NCBI RefSeq assembly: GCF_010020825.1
Contig: NZ_JAACJE010000001.1
Span: 2,170,001-2,234,000 of the forward strand
From: Acidovorax sp. 210-6
Lineage (GTDB): Bacteria; Pseudomonadota; Gammaproteobacteria; Burkholderiales; Burkholderiaceae_C
Length of the DNA: 64,000 bases
Direction of reading: 5' to 3'
Shown: piece by piece, positions 48,670 through 57,453 of the stretch
Position numbering within the stretch: position 1 is the first letter of the stretch
Layout of the letters: every line of letters starts with the position of its first letter
Made by a program: the position numbers and the translations under genes
The notes under the pieces: model-generated
Seen by the model: the letters and a program-made list of their open reading frames with translations, nothing else
Database searches by the model: none
Told to the model about the DNA's origin: nothing

Positions 48670-50208
48670 TCACGCAGGCGGCAGGGTTTCTGTGGATTCC
48701 TCCTTGGCCCTGTCCACCAGCGCCGCTGGCAAGGCCTTGGTCGGCTTGACGCCCAGTTCACGCAGCATCTCGGCCTGGCGGATCACGTTGCCGCGGTTCT
48801 GGCTCAGTTTTTTGTGGGCATTGGAGTAGGCGTCCTGGGCCTGGGTGAGGTTCTTGCCCACGCGCTCCAGGTCTTCGACAAAGCCTACCAGGCGGTCGTA
48901 GAGCTCGGCGCCACGCTGGGCGATTTCCTGCGCATTGCGGCTCTGCGCCTCCTGGCGCCAAAGGTGGGCCACGGTGCGCACCACGAACAGCAGTGTGGAT
49001 GGGCTCACCAGCAGCACATTCCTGTTCCAGGCGTCGCTGTAGAGCTGGCTGTCGGACGTGACGGCGAGCATGAACGCGGGCTCGATGGGCACGAACATGA
49101 GCACGAAGTCGAGCGATTGCAGGCCGTAGAGCTGCTGGTAGTTGCGCTCGGACAGGCCCTTGATGTGCTGGCGCACCGATTCGAGGTGGCGGCGCTGCGC
49201 GGCGGCGCGCTGAGCCTCGTCATCGGCGCTGGCGTATTCCTCGTAGGCCAGCAGCGAAACCTTGGCGTCCACCACCAGGTGCCGGTCCTCGGGCAGATGG
49301 ATGACCACGTCGGGCTGGGCGCGCGTGCCGTCGTCGCGCAGGTGGTTTTCCTGCACGTCGTATTCCACGCCCCGGCGCAGACCAGCGAGTTCCAGCACGC
49401 GCTCCAGGATCAGCTCACCCCAGTTGCCTTGCGCCTTGGTGGAGCCTTTGAGCGCCTGCGTGAGGTTCTTGGCATCCTCGCTCAGCACCTGGTTGAGCCC
49501 CATGAGCTGGTGCACCTGCTGGCTCAGGGCCGAGCGCTGCTTGCCCTCGGCGTCGTAGAACTGCTCGACCTTGCCCTGGAACTCCTGCAGGCGCATGCGC
49601 AGCGGGTCGAGCAGCAGGCCCAGGCTCTGCTGGTTCTGCTCGGCAAAGCGCTTGCCTTTTTCTTCGAGGATGTCGTTGGCCAGGCTTTTGAACTGGTGCG
49701 TGAGCGCCTCGCGCGCCTCGTTCAGGAGCTGGAGCTTTTCCTGGGCGGCGCGGCGTTCGGCGTCGAGTTGCATGGCCTGGGCGGCGAGCTGGCTTTGCAG
49801 GTCGGCCACCTGCTGGCGCGCGGCCTGCGTGAGCGCTGCCTGCTCATGGCACTGGGCTTCGAGCCCCGGCACGCGGGCGGCCCGCTCGGCGAGCTGGGCG
49901 CGCTCATCGCGCGCGGCATCCAGCGCCTCGCGCCAGCTGTCGGCCTGGGTACGCAGGTGCTGCAGCTCGGCCAGCAACCCGGCGCGTTCGGCCTCCAGCC
50001 CGCGTACGCGCTCCTGCGCGGTGGCGATCTGGGTGTTGGCCGTGGCCTGGGCTTCCATCAAGGCCTGGGCTCGGGCTTGCGCGACGGCCTGCTCCTGCTG
50101 CGCCTGGGCCTCGCGCCGGGCGCGGGCCGCACCCCAGAACCCACCCAGGCCCAGGGCGGCCAGAACCAGCAGAGCAGCGGCCAGCACGGCCAGGGTTTCA
50201 ATGGTCAC
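48670..50208 (-). CDS. rmuC: DNA recombination protein RmuC
   Basis: A 512-residue protein with an N-terminal transmembrane helix (about 3-22), a long coiled coil (about 30-190, Ala/Gln/Glu-rich) and a C-terminal RmuC nuclease-like domain (KAQGNWGELILERVLELAGL, QPDVVIHLPEDRHLVVDAKV). It limits inversion of short repeats in E. coli. The proposed start is GTG 50208, with GGAAG 9 bases upstream. A further ATG at 50265 is rejected because those extra 19 residues would be translated from a dispersed repeat. Confidence 0.92.
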   Translation of the reverse strand: MTIETLAVLAAALLVLAALGLGGFWGAARARREAQAQQEQAVAQARAQALMEAQATANTQIATAQERVRGLEAERAGLLAELQHLRTQADSWREALDAARDERAQLAERAARVPGLEAQCHEQAALTQAARQQVADLQSQLAAQAMQLDAERRAAQEKLQLLNEAREALTHQFKSLANDILEEKGKRFAEQNQQSLGLLLDPLRMRLQEFQGKVEQFYDAEGKQRSALSQQVHQLMGLNQVLSEDAKNLTQALKGSTKAQGNWGELILERVLELAGLRRGVEYDVQENHLRDDGTRAQPDVVIHLPEDRHLVVDAKVSLLAYEEYASADDEAQRAAAQRRHLESVRQHIKGLSERNYQQLYGLQSLDFVLMFVPIEPAFMLAVTSDSQLYSDAWNRNVLLVSPSTLLFVVRTVAHLWRQEAQSRNAQEIAQRGAELYDRLVGFVEDLERVGKNLTQAQDAYSNAHKKLSQNRGNVIRQAEMLRELGVKPTKALPAALVDRAKEESTETLPPA

Positions 50209-50218
50209 GGATTTGCTT

Positions 50219-50272
50219 CCAATTTGATAGCTGATGGCGCTTGCTATATGAGCGCCGGAGCCCATTTTCGCC
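50219..50272 (+). repeat. Dispersed repeat, copy j
   Basis: Occupies the gap between rmuC and the hydroxyacid reductase: AATTTGATAGCTGATGGCGC, TTGCTATATGAGCGCCGGAG and CCCATTTTCGCCTAAAT. It touches the stop codon of the reductase gene and reaches to within 11 bp of the rmuC start. Confidence 0.8.
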
Positions 50273-51270
50273 TAAATTGATGGCGTGATGGTGCGCACTG
50301 CGGGTGTGTTCACGGGAGTCAGCGGCCCGCGCCCGTCGAAGAAGGCAATCAGGTTGTCTGCCGCCAGGTTGGCCATGGCCAGGCGCGTGCCGACGGTGGC
50401 GCTGGCGATGTGCGGCGTGAGCACCACATTGGGCACCTCCAACAGGCCCGGATGCACCTGGGGCTCGCCTTCGAACACATCCAGACCGGCTGCCGCGATA
50501 CGCCGCTCGCGCAGCGCCTGGGCCAGCGCAGCGTCGTCAACGATACCCCCGCGAGCAATGTTCACCAGCGTGGCCGTGGGCTTCATCTGCGCCAGCTCCG
50601 CCGCGCCGATGGTGTGGTGCGAATCGGCCGTGTAGGGCAGCACCAGCACCACATGGTCGGCCGTGCGCAGCAGTTCTTCCTTGGCAACGTAGCGCGCCTT
50701 GCACTCGGCCTCCAGCGCCGGGTCCAGGCGCGTGCGGTTGTGGTAAACCACGTCCATGCCAAAGCCGTGGGCGCCACGCCGCGCAATGCCCTGCCCGATG
50801 CGGCCCATGCCAATGATGCCCAGGCGCGTGCCGTGCACCTCGGCACCCGCGAACATGTCGTAGCTCCACTTGTTCCAGCGGCCCGCGCGCAGGAAATGCT
50901 CGCTCTCTGTCACACGCCGCGCCGTGGCCATGAGCAGCGCAAAGCCGAAGTCGGCCGTGGTTTCGGTCAGCACGTCGGGCGTGTTGGTGCCCTGCACGCC
51001 GGCCGCCGTCATGGCGTCCACATCGAAGTTGTTGTAGCCCACGGCCATGTTGGCCACGATGCGCAACCGCGGGCAGGCAGCCAGAAGGCTGCGGTCGATG
51101 CGCTCGCTGCCGGTGGTAAGGGCTCCGTCCTTGTCCACCAGGCGTGCCGCCAATTCAGCCGGTGACCGGAGGACATCTTCCTGGTTGGACTCCACCTGGA
51201 AATGGAGCGAGAGGTGCTCGACCACTTCAGGAAAAACGGCACGGGCAATCAGGATGCGGGGCTTGGACAT
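50272..51270 (-). CDS. D-2-hydroxyacid dehydrogenase (glyoxylate/hydroxypyruvate reductase)
   Basis: A 332-residue NAD(P)H-dependent reductase. Rossmann motif LGIIGMGRIGQGIARRG, NIARGGIVDDAAL, the catalytic Arg in NMAVGYNNFDVDAM..., Glu in GLDVFEGEP and the His in TPHIASAT. Close to GhrB/GyaR-type glyoxylate reductases. Starts 15 bp after the antiporter gene stop on the same strand, so possibly co-transcribed. Substrate range is not determinable. Confidence 0.92.
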   Translation of the reverse strand: MSKPRILIARAVFPEVVEHLSLHFQVESNQEDVLRSPAELAARLVDKDGALTTGSERIDRSLLAACPRLRIVANMAVGYNNFDVDAMTAAGVQGTNTPDVLTETTADFGFALLMATARRVTESEHFLRAGRWNKWSYDMFAGAEVHGTRLGIIGMGRIGQGIARRGAHGFGMDVVYHNRTRLDPALEAECKARYVAKEELLRTADHVVLVLPYTADSHHTIGAAELAQMKPTATLVNIARGGIVDDAALAQALRERRIAAAGLDVFEGEPQVHPGLLEVPNVVLTPHIASATVGTRLAMANLAADNLIAFFDGRGPLTPVNTPAVRTITPSI

Positions 51271-51284
51271 GGGCCGCCTTGCCT

Positions 51285-52694
51285 TCAGCGGAACCAGATG
51301 AAGGTGATAAGCACAAAGAGCGGCACCAGAATGGCCCCAGACCACAGCATGTAGCCAAAGAAGCTGGGCATGTTGACGCCACGGTCTTCTGCAATGGCCT
51401 TGACCATCAGATTGGGCGCATTGCCGATGTAGGTGTTGGCACCCATGAACACCGCGCCCGCAGAAATGGCCGCCAGCGTAGGGGCCAGCGTGGTCATCAG
51501 CACCGCAGGATCGCCCCCGGCCGTGTTGAAGAACACCAGATAGGTCGGCGCGTTGTCCAGAAACGAGGACAGCGCCCCCGTGGCCCAGAAGTACATGGCC
51601 GGGTCGGGCGAGCCATCGGGCCGCGTCACGGCGCTCACGATGGCGCCGAACGGCCCGTTCACACCGGCCTTGAGCATGGCAATCACCGGGATGATGGTCA
51701 GGAAAATGCCCGCAAACAGCTTGGCCACTTCCTGCATTGGGCCCCAGCCAAACTGGTTGCTTTCATGCACCGCCTTGGGCGTGAGCCAAAGCGACAGTAA
51801 CGTCACCGCCACCAGACCGAGGTCGCGCACGATGCCGGGCAGGCCCACTTCCGTTCCCGCTATGTTGAACACCACCGAAGATTTCCAGAAGCCGCTCATC
51901 AGCACCAGCGCAACGACCACGCCCAGCAAGCCGAAGTTGTGCTTGCCCTCGAAGCCGATGCCCGGTGTATCGGGCGTGGGGTCACGCGGCAGCATTTCCT
52001 CGCGCTTGTGGTAGTACCACCAATCCATCGCATAAAAGATACCCAGCAGCGCGCCCAGCAGAAACAGGGTTTCCGGAAAGATATGCGAAAGCGTCCAGAA
52101 GAAGTCCACGCCCTTCAGGAACCCCAGGAACAGCGGAGGATCCCCCAGCGGCGTAAGGGAACCGCCCGCGTTGGACACGATGAAGATGAAGAACACCACC
52201 ACATGGGCTTTGTGCTTGCGGTTGTCGTTGGCACGGATCAGAGGACGAATCAGCAGCATCGACGCCCCCGTCGTTCCCATGAAGCTGGCCAGCACTGCGC
52301 CAATGGCCAACAGCCCCGTGTTGAGCCCCGGGCTGCCATGCAGGTTGCCCTTGATGTAAATGCCGCCCGCCACAGTAAAAAGTGCCGTCAGCAGGATCAC
52401 AAAGGGGATGTACTCCGCCAGGAGTGCATGCACCAGGCTTGCCCCCGCCAACCCGGGACCAAAGGCCACGGCAAAGGGAACCAGGAACAACAACGCCCAT
52501 CCCGCAGCCACCTTGCCAAAATGGTGGTGCCAGAAGATGGGCGCCACCAGCGGCATGACGGCGATGGACAGCAGAATCCCGGCGAACGGAATGCCCCACC
52601 ACAGAGGCAACGCACTGCCGTCAATATCCGCTGCCAGGGACAGCTCGGGAAGAATGCACAAAGCGGCCAGCAACAGCCCGCGAAAACGCAGCAT
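51285..52694 (-). CDS. NhaD/ion-transporter superfamily sodium:proton antiporter
   Basis: A 469-residue polytopic membrane protein (about 12 helices) starting with a signal-like first helix. The motifs SNAGGSLTPLGDPPLFLGFL and SSFLDNAPTYLVFFN are the paired helix-break motifs of the IT superfamily (NhaD/ArsB/CitM). Most similar in style to the putative citrate/Na+:H+ antiporters annotated in betaproteobacteria. Start 52694 has GGGAG upstream. Ion specificity is inferred. Confidence 0.88.
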   Translation of the reverse strand: MLRFRGLLLAALCILPELSLAADIDGSALPLWWGIPFAGILLSIAVMPLVAPIFWHHHFGKVAAGWALLFLVPFAVAFGPGLAGASLVHALLAEYIPFVILLTALFTVAGGIYIKGNLHGSPGLNTGLLAIGAVLASFMGTTGASMLLIRPLIRANDNRKHKAHVVVFFIFIVSNAGGSLTPLGDPPLFLGFLKGVDFFWTLSHIFPETLFLLGALLGIFYAMDWWYYHKREEMLPRDPTPDTPGIGFEGKHNFGLLGVVVALVLMSGFWKSSVVFNIAGTEVGLPGIVRDLGLVAVTLLSLWLTPKAVHESNQFGWGPMQEVAKLFAGIFLTIIPVIAMLKAGVNGPFGAIVSAVTRPDGSPDPAMYFWATGALSSFLDNAPTYLVFFNTAGGDPAVLMTTLAPTLAAISAGAVFMGANTYIGNAPNLMVKAIAEDRGVNMPSFFGYMLWSGAILVPLFVLITFIWFR

Positions 52695-52860
52695 GGGTTT
52701 GTCTCCCTCTTTTTGGAAATCTACAACGCGCCCTGCTCTGCATGGACGCTCTGCCGATCGAGACAGCAACTATGCCATCCCACACAGGCCTTTGGCAGTG
52801 TAGGAGAGACTTCGTACGTTGAACTGACGGGAACTTGAACGCAGCGGCGCAGCCTCACGC

Positions 52861-53304
52861 TCACACCACCAGCGGCTCCAGCACCTGGCGCAGAGCCTGA
52901 GGAACATGGACCGGGCGCCTGGTGTCCCGATCCACATACACATGAACGAAGTGCCCTGCCGCAGCACAATGCTCTTCCCGGGCGTCAAACAACCCCACCT
53001 CATACCGCACACTGGAAGTACCCATGTGCGCCACCCGAATGCCTGCATGCACATCCTGAGGAAAGGCCAGCGGAGCAAAATAATTGCACTGGGTCTCGAT
53101 CACCAGGCCAATGGTTGACCCGGCGTGGATGTCGAGAGCCCCGTGCTCGATCAGGTAGGCATTCACCGCCGTATCGAACCAGCTGTAATACACCACGTTG
53201 TTCACGTGGCCATAGACGTCGTTGTCCATCCAACGGGTCGTGATGGTTCGAAAGACCGGAAATGCGCTGCGAGGTAAAGGCTTGGGACGTTGCGGTGCGT
53301 TCAT
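52861..53304 (-). CDS. Acyl-CoA thioesterase (hot-dog, 4HBT family)
   Basis: A 147-residue hot-dog-fold thioesterase; the active-site region [19 protein letters not shown] is typical of the 4-hydroxybenzoyl-CoA thioesterase/YbgC group with Asp acting as general base. Hydrolyses an acyl-CoA of unknown chain. Divergent from phaP with about 250 bp between, which fits a role near PHB/acyl-CoA metabolism but does not prove it. The 166-bp gap to the antiporter gene holds nothing recognisable. Confidence 0.9.
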   Translation of the reverse strand: MNAPQRPKPLPRSAFPVFRTITTRWMDNDVYGHVNNVVYYSWFDTAVNAYLIEHGALDIHAGSTIGLVIETQCNYFAPLAFPQDVHAGIRVAHMGTSSVRYEVGLFDAREEHCAAAGHFVHVYVDRDTRRPVHVPQALRQVLEPLVV

Positions 53305-53407
53305 GGGGCCGCATTCTGCGCGTGCAACGCGTGTAGCGCCAAGCCAGAACAGTCACCTCTGTGAAAGCGCACAAACGGCAACAGTTTGTAAGGTTTGACC
53401 ACTATTT

Positions 53408-53481
53408 TGCTGCATCGCAACATTTTCACTTGATTTTCACAGATGCAGACCTACAATAAAGACCATGCTGCACTGCAACAT
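53408..53481 (+). promoter_or_regulatory. phaP promoter flanked by two PhaR-like operators
   Basis: Two near-identical 16-mers, TGCTGCATCGCAACAT (53408-53423) and TGCTGCACTGCAACAT (53466-53481), differ at two positions. Between them lie TTGATT (53430-53435) and TACAAT (53452-53457) with a 16-bp spacer, a good sigma-70 promoter. The first operator is just upstream of the -35 and the second overlaps the predicted start near 53464. This is the arrangement expected of the PHB-responsive repressor PhaR acting on a phasin gene. Confidence 0.75.
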
Positions 53482-53555
53482 GATTGGAACGCATGGACAG
53501 AGCAGACAAATCCTGAAACCCGAGGCCAACCACCTCACAGCAATGGAGATATCTC

Positions 53556-54104
53556 ATGTCCCTGACGAACGAACAAATTCTGGCCGCCCACAAAGCCAAC
53601 ATGGAAACCCTTTTTGGTCTGACGACCAAGGCCTTTGAAGGCGTGGAAAAGCTGGTGGAACTCAACCTCACCGCCTCCCGCGCAGCCCTGAACGAAGCCG
53701 CCAGCCACACCCAGGCCGTGCTGAGCGTCAAGGACGTTCAGGAGCTGATGGCTCTGCAGGCCGGCCTGCTGCAGCCTCTGGCTGAAAAGACCGCGTCCTA
53801 CAGCCGCCACCTGTACGACATCGCCTCGGGCACCGGCACCGAGTTCAGCAAGGTTGCCGAAGCCAAGGCCAGCGAAGCCCAGAAGAACTTCGCCAGCATG
53901 GTGGACGCCGCTGCCAAGAACGCCCCCGCTGGCTCCGAGACCGCCGTCGCCGTGATGAAGAGCGCCGTGTCCGCCGCCAACAATGCTTTTGATTCGGTGC
54001 AAAAAGCCGTCAAGCAGGCTACCGACGCCGCAGAAGCCAACTTCAACGCCATGGCCACCACGGCGGCCGACGCCGCCAAGACCGCCACGCCCCGCAAGCG
54101 CTAA
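53556..54104 (+). CDS. phaP: Phasin (PHB granule-associated protein)
   Basis: A 182-residue helical, Ala/Lys/Glu-rich protein of the phasin_2 family; [40 protein letters not shown] and [20 protein letters not shown] are typical of PhaP1. It coats polyhydroxybutyrate granules. A GGAGA Shine-Dalgarno precedes the ATG, the promoter carries two PhaR-like operators, and a strong UUCG-loop terminator follows. phaC/A/B are not in the window. Confidence 0.95.
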   Translation: MSLTNEQILAAHKANMETLFGLTTKAFEGVEKLVELNLTASRAALNEAASHTQAVLSVKDVQELMALQAGLLQPLAEKTASYSRHLYDIASGTGTEFSKVAEAKASEAQKNFASMVDAAAKNAPAGSETAVAVMKSAVSAANNAFDSVQKAVKQATDAAEANFNAMATTAADAAKTATPRKR

Positions 54105-54241
54105 GTCTGTGGTTTTGGAGCACACACTCTAGCCAAACTTCAGGGAATACCCTGATAATTGCGGCATCGGTTCTGCAAACACAGGACTCTCCAGTTGTCT
54201 CCTTGGATCCTCTCGAAACCCCCCGTTTCTTGGATCCTTTT

Positions 54242-54271
54242 AAAGCCCGGTTTCGACCGGGCTTTTTTTTT
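54242..54271 (+). terminator. Rho-independent terminator after phaP
   Basis: AAAGCCCGGT-TTCG-ACCGGGCTTT: a 10-bp stem closed by a stable UUCG tetraloop and followed by a run of T, 138 bp after the phaP stop. Confidence 0.93.
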
Positions 54272-54314
54272 GCCCCGCTCAACCCCAACATCAGCCCGGC
54301 TCCGCCCTCGCAAT

Positions 54315-54346
54315 CAATTGCGAATTGTTCGTGTTTGCTTTATGAT
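54315..54346 (+). promoter_or_regulatory. Promoter of the ferric-iron binding protein gene
   Basis: TTGCGA (54318-54323) and TATGAT (54341-54346) are separated by 17 bp. An inverted repeat CAATT-GCG-AATTG (54315-54327) overlaps the -35 and could be a repressor site. It does not match a Fur box well. The leader to the ATG is about 30 nt. Confidence 0.45.
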
Positions 54347-54381
54347 CGGCATTTCCTGACATCCGCAGAAAGCCCCGATCC

Positions 54382-55437
54382 ATGACCCGAAAATTCGCCC
54401 CCGCCTTGCTGGTTGGCGGTGTGCTTGCCATGACCCTGGGCGCCGCCTCGGCGCAAGAACAAGTCGTGAACCTCTACTCGGCGCGCCACTACTCGACCGA
54501 CGAGGCGCTCTACAACGATTTCACCAAAGCCACGGGCATCCGCATCAACCGCGTGGACGCCGACGACGCAGGCATCCTCGCGCGCCTCAAGGCCGAAGGC
54601 TCGGCCTCGCCCGCCGATGTGATCCTGCTCGTGGATGCCGCGCGCCTGCACAAAGGGGAAGTGGACGGCCTGTTCAAACCCATCCAGTCCAAGGTGCTGA
54701 ACGACGCCATTCCGGCCCACCTGCGCAGCCAGCCCGCAGCAGATGGAGGTATTTCCTGGTATGGCCTCTCCACCCGTGCCCGCGTGATTGTTTACAACAA
54801 GACCAAGGTGCAAAAAGACGATGTGGACACCTACGAAGAGCTGGGTGACCCCAAGAACAAGGGCAAGCTGTGCATCCGCTCGGGCTCGCACCCGTACAAC
54901 CTGAGCCTGTTTGGCGCCGTGACCGAGCACCTGGGCGACGCCAAGGCCGAAGAATGGCTCAAGGGCGTGGTGTCCAATCTGGCACGCGCCCCCAAGGGGG
55001 GTGACACCGACCAGATCAAGGCGGTGGCGGCTGGCGAATGCGATGTCGCCGTGACCAACAGCTACTACCTGGCCCGTTTGCTGCGCTCCACCAAGCCGGA
55101 AGACACTGCCGTGATCAGCAAGGTGGGCGTGGTGTTTCCCAACCAGCAATCCTGGGGCACGCACATGAACATCGCCGGTGGTGCCGTGGCACGCCATGCG
55201 AAGAACCAGGAGAACGCGGTCAAATTCCTGGAATACCTGGCCAGTGCCTCTGCCCAGAACTACTTTGCCAACGGCAACAACGAGTGGCCAGCCGCCAAGG
55301 GTGTGGCGGTGGACAACCCGGCGCTCAAGTCCATGACCGGCGGCGCACCGTTCAAGAGCGAGACCATCCCGATCAGCGCCGTGGGCGCCAACACGGTGAA
55401 GGTGCAGCAAATGCTGGACCGCGTCGGCTTCAAGTAA
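54382..55437 (+). CDS. Periplasmic ferric-iron substrate-binding protein (FbpA/FutA-like)
   Basis: A 351-residue protein with signal peptide 1-24 (ASA-QEQ) and a periplasmic-binding-protein fold of the iron group. VVNLYSARHYSTDEALYNDF is the typical start of the mature FutA-type protein, and NSYYLARLL contains the tandem tyrosines that bind Fe3+. Permease and ATPase genes (fbpB/C) are not adjacent, so it must work with a system encoded elsewhere. Own promoter upstream and terminator downstream imply a monocistronic unit. Confidence 0.92.
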   Translation: MTRKFAPALLVGGVLAMTLGAASAQEQVVNLYSARHYSTDEALYNDFTKATGIRINRVDADDAGILARLKAEGSASPADVILLVDAARLHKGEVDGLFKPIQSKVLNDAIPAHLRSQPAADGGISWYGLSTRARVIVYNKTKVQKDDVDTYEELGDPKNKGKLCIRSGSHPYNLSLFGAVTEHLGDAKAEEWLKGVVSNLARAPKGGDTDQIKAVAAGECDVAVTNSYYLARLLRSTKPEDTAVISKVGVVFPNQQSWGTHMNIAGGAVARHAKNQENAVKFLEYLASASAQNYFANGNNEWPAAKGVAVDNPALKSMTGGAPFKSETIPISAVGANTVKVQQMLDRVGFK

Positions 55438-55453
55438 GTCCCAGTTTCCCCGT

Positions 55454-55478
55454 GAAAACCCGGCCTGGCCGGGTTTTC
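55454..55478. terminator. Terminator after the iron-binding protein gene
   Basis: GAAAACCCGGCC and GGCCGGGTTTTC around a single T, 16 bp after the stop codon; effectively a long palindrome, followed by ATTTCT. Confidence 0.85.
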
Positions 55479-55505
55479 ATTTCTGGGGCATGCATCGGCG
55501 ATAAT

Positions 55506-55524
55506 TGACGTTTACGTTACGTCA
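55506..55524. promoter_or_regulatory. Inverted repeat operator before the SDR gene (LiuR-like?)
   Basis: TGACGT-TTACGTT-ACGTCA is a 6-bp inverted repeat with 7-bp spacer, 16 bp before the start codon. Its ACGT-rich pattern resembles MerR-family regulators of branched-chain/fatty acid degradation (LiuR). The match is by eye and the regulator is not in the window. Confidence 0.4.
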
Positions 55525-55540
55525 CTCATTGGAGCAGCAC

Positions 55541-56299
55541 ATGGACATCAAAGGCAAGGTATTCATCGTCACGGGCGGGGCTTCCGGTCTGGGTGAAGGC
55601 ACGGCACGCATGCTGGCAGCACAGGGTGGCAAGGTGGTCATCGCCGACATGCAGGCCGACAAGGGCGAGGCCGTGGCCAAGGAAATTGGTGGCGCCTTCG
55701 TGCGCTGCGATGTCAGCAGCGAAGCCGACGGCCAGGCCGCGGTGGCTCAGGCAGTCTCGATGGGCAAGCTCATGGGCCTGGTCAACTGCGCAGGCATTGC
55801 ACCGGCCGAGAAAACCGTGGGCAAAAACGGCGCCCACGCACTGGCATTGTTCAGCAAGACCATCACCGTCAACCTCATCGGCAGCTTCAACATGATCCGC
55901 CTGGCCGCCGAGGCCATGTGCAAGAACGAGCCGGAGGCCACCGGTGAGCGCGGAGTGCTGATTTCCACCGCCAGCGTCGCTGCCTACGACGGCCAGATCG
56001 GCCAGGCCGCCTACAGCGCCTCCAAGGGTGGCGTGGTGGGCATGACCCTGCCCATCGCCCGCGACCTGGCACGCAACGGCATCCGCAACATGACCATTGC
56101 ACCGGGCATCTTTGGCACGCCCATGCTCTTTGGCATGCCCAAGGAAGTGCAGGACGCCCTGGCCGCTGGGGTGCCCTTCCCCAGCCGCCTGGGTACGCCG
56201 CAGGACTACGCCAAGCTGGTTCAGCACATCTTTGAAAACGACATGCTCAACGGCGAAGTGATCCGTCTGGACGGGGCCATCCGCCTGGCGCCGCGCTGA
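55541..56299 (+). CDS. Short-chain dehydrogenase, 3-hydroxyacyl-CoA dehydrogenase type
   Basis: A 252-residue SDR with NAD-binding GGASGLGEG, the NAG-equivalent NCAG, catalytic Ser in [16 protein letters not shown] and YSASKGG. The overall sequence ([20 protein letters not shown]) is like the 3-hydroxyacyl-CoA dehydrogenase type II/HSD17B10 group that acts on 3-hydroxyacyl-CoA in fatty acid or isoleucine breakdown. GGAGCAGC precedes the ATG. Position next to a possible LiuR-type operator agrees with acyl-CoA metabolism. Confidence 0.9.
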   Translation: MDIKGKVFIVTGGASGLGEGTARMLAAQGGKVVIADMQADKGEAVAKEIGGAFVRCDVSSEADGQAAVAQAVSMGKLMGLVNCAGIAPAEKTVGKNGAHALALFSKTITVNLIGSFNMIRLAAEAMCKNEPEATGERGVLISTASVAAYDGQIGQAAYSASKGGVVGMTLPIARDLARNGIRNMTIAPGIFGTPMLFGMPKEVQDALAAGVPFPSRLGTPQDYAKLVQHIFENDMLNGEVIRLDGAIRLAPR

Positions 56300-56441
56300 G
56301 CGCTCCCCTGCCCAAGGGCCGCGCAAGCCACTCAGGGCTGGCGCGGCCAGCGCTCTCCATCAACAAACCCTTGAGCACGCGGGCGCCTCGGGCGCGAGCG
56401 ATGTCCGCGTCTCCGGCGTCTGTTTGGATCATCAAATCCGC

Positions 56442-57359
56442 TCAGCGGACCCAGTCCGGAAAATAGCCCAAGCCGTCCTGCACCACACTGTCGTGTGCCG
56501 GAATCACCACCAGTCCCGGCTCCGCATGCATCAGCGCGCGCACCTTGGCCAGGCTGGCCTGCGTCTGCTGCGCATCGCCGTCCACCAGCTTGCCTGCCAC
56601 CCAGAATTTGGCCGCGCCCTGACGCAGTGCGGCCACGGTCCAGGCCACATCACCGATGAAGAAATACTGCCTCCCGGAATCCACGGTGACGAAAAGCCCC
56701 AATGAGCCCGGCGTGTGCCCCGGCATGGGGACCAGCACCACCGTGCCGTCCTGATAGACGTCCAGACTTTCCGCGTAGCCCTTGTATGGCGTCTGCTGAA
56801 ACACCAAGGGCTCCCACTGGATGGAGTCCGCTCCAATTTGCGACGCCCAGGTGCCCCCAGGCCCCGTGCTGGGTTTGCGTACCAATTCCAGTTCAGCGGC
56901 AGCAACCCCCACCCGCGCCTGCGGGAAGTCCAGCACCCCGCCAGCATGGTCCCAGTGGCTGTGGCTCAGAATCACGCGCTGCGGAAGCGCCATGCCCGCC
57001 TTGTCCAATTGCGCACGCGCACTGACCACCGGCTTGTCGTACTTGAAGAACAAGCGCCACCACATCGGCATACCCTGCTGGTACTGATCGTCGATCTGGT
57101 TGCCCATGCCGGTGTCGAACAGCAGGTAGTCATCATGGTGCTTGATCAGGAAGGCCGAGAAATTCGAGTCCACCTGTTGGGTGACGCTGCCGCCCGGCAC
57201 CAGCAACGCCTGGGCCACGGCCACCTGGGATGTTTTGATGATCGCAAAGCCCACCTTTGGAAGACTGTCGGACTGCGGCGGCGCCGTCTGGGCGTGCAAC
57301 AAAGCCACCGGAAGGGTCGCTAGAAAGAAAGCAAAGAAGCAGGTGCGAAGAAGCAGCAT
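56442..57359 (-). CDS. Secreted MBL-fold metallohydrolase (lactonase-like)
   Basis: A 305-residue protein with signal peptide 1-23 (LHA-QTA) and a metallo-beta-lactamase fold. The metal-binding motif is SHSHWDHAGG (HxHxDH), with further ligand histidines in MPGHTPGS and IPAHDS. It groups in pattern with AHL-lactonase/AttM-like hydrolases, but a secreted form with an unknown substrate is equally likely. Divergent from a MerR regulator with a MerR-type promoter between them. Confidence 0.88.
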   Translation of the reverse strand: MLLLRTCFFAFFLATLPVALLHAQTAPPQSDSLPKVGFAIIKTSQVAVAQALLVPGGSVTQQVDSNFSAFLIKHHDDYLLFDTGMGNQIDDQYQQGMPMWWRLFFKYDKPVVSARAQLDKAGMALPQRVILSHSHWDHAGGVLDFPQARVGVAAAELELVRKPSTGPGGTWASQIGADSIQWEPLVFQQTPYKGYAESLDVYQDGTVVLVPMPGHTPGSLGLFVTVDSGRQYFFIGDVAWTVAALRQGAAKFWVAGKLVDGDAQQTQASLAKVRALMHAEPGLVVIPAHDSVVQDGLGYFPDWVR

Positions 57360-57388
57360 GGTGGGTCCTGTAGAGCAAGGGAGCCGAG

Positions 57389-57418
57389 CGTAAAGCTTGG
57401 TCTATGCTCCAATGTCAA
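57389..57418 (-). promoter_or_regulatory. MerR-type promoter of the MBL hydrolase gene
   Basis: On the minus strand TTGACA (57418-57413) is followed, after an 18-19-bp spacer, by a weak -10 (TTTACG). The spacer contains the dyad TTGGAGCATAGACCAA. An over-long spacer with a centred dyad is the signature of promoters activated by MerR-family proteins, here presumably the divergent regulator. Confidence 0.5.
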
Positions 57419-57453
57419 GCACCCATTGCACGGCCTTGTCTGCCCCCACCACC

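Noticed and set aside
50209-50265. N-terminal extension of RmuC from an upstream ATG
   Set aside because: The extra 19 residues are translated from a dispersed repeat; GTG 50208 has a ribosome-binding site and a normal N-terminus.
54205-54241. Two TTGGATCCT direct repeats before the phaP terminator
   Set aside because: Short and without any associated element; likely chance or a minor duplication.
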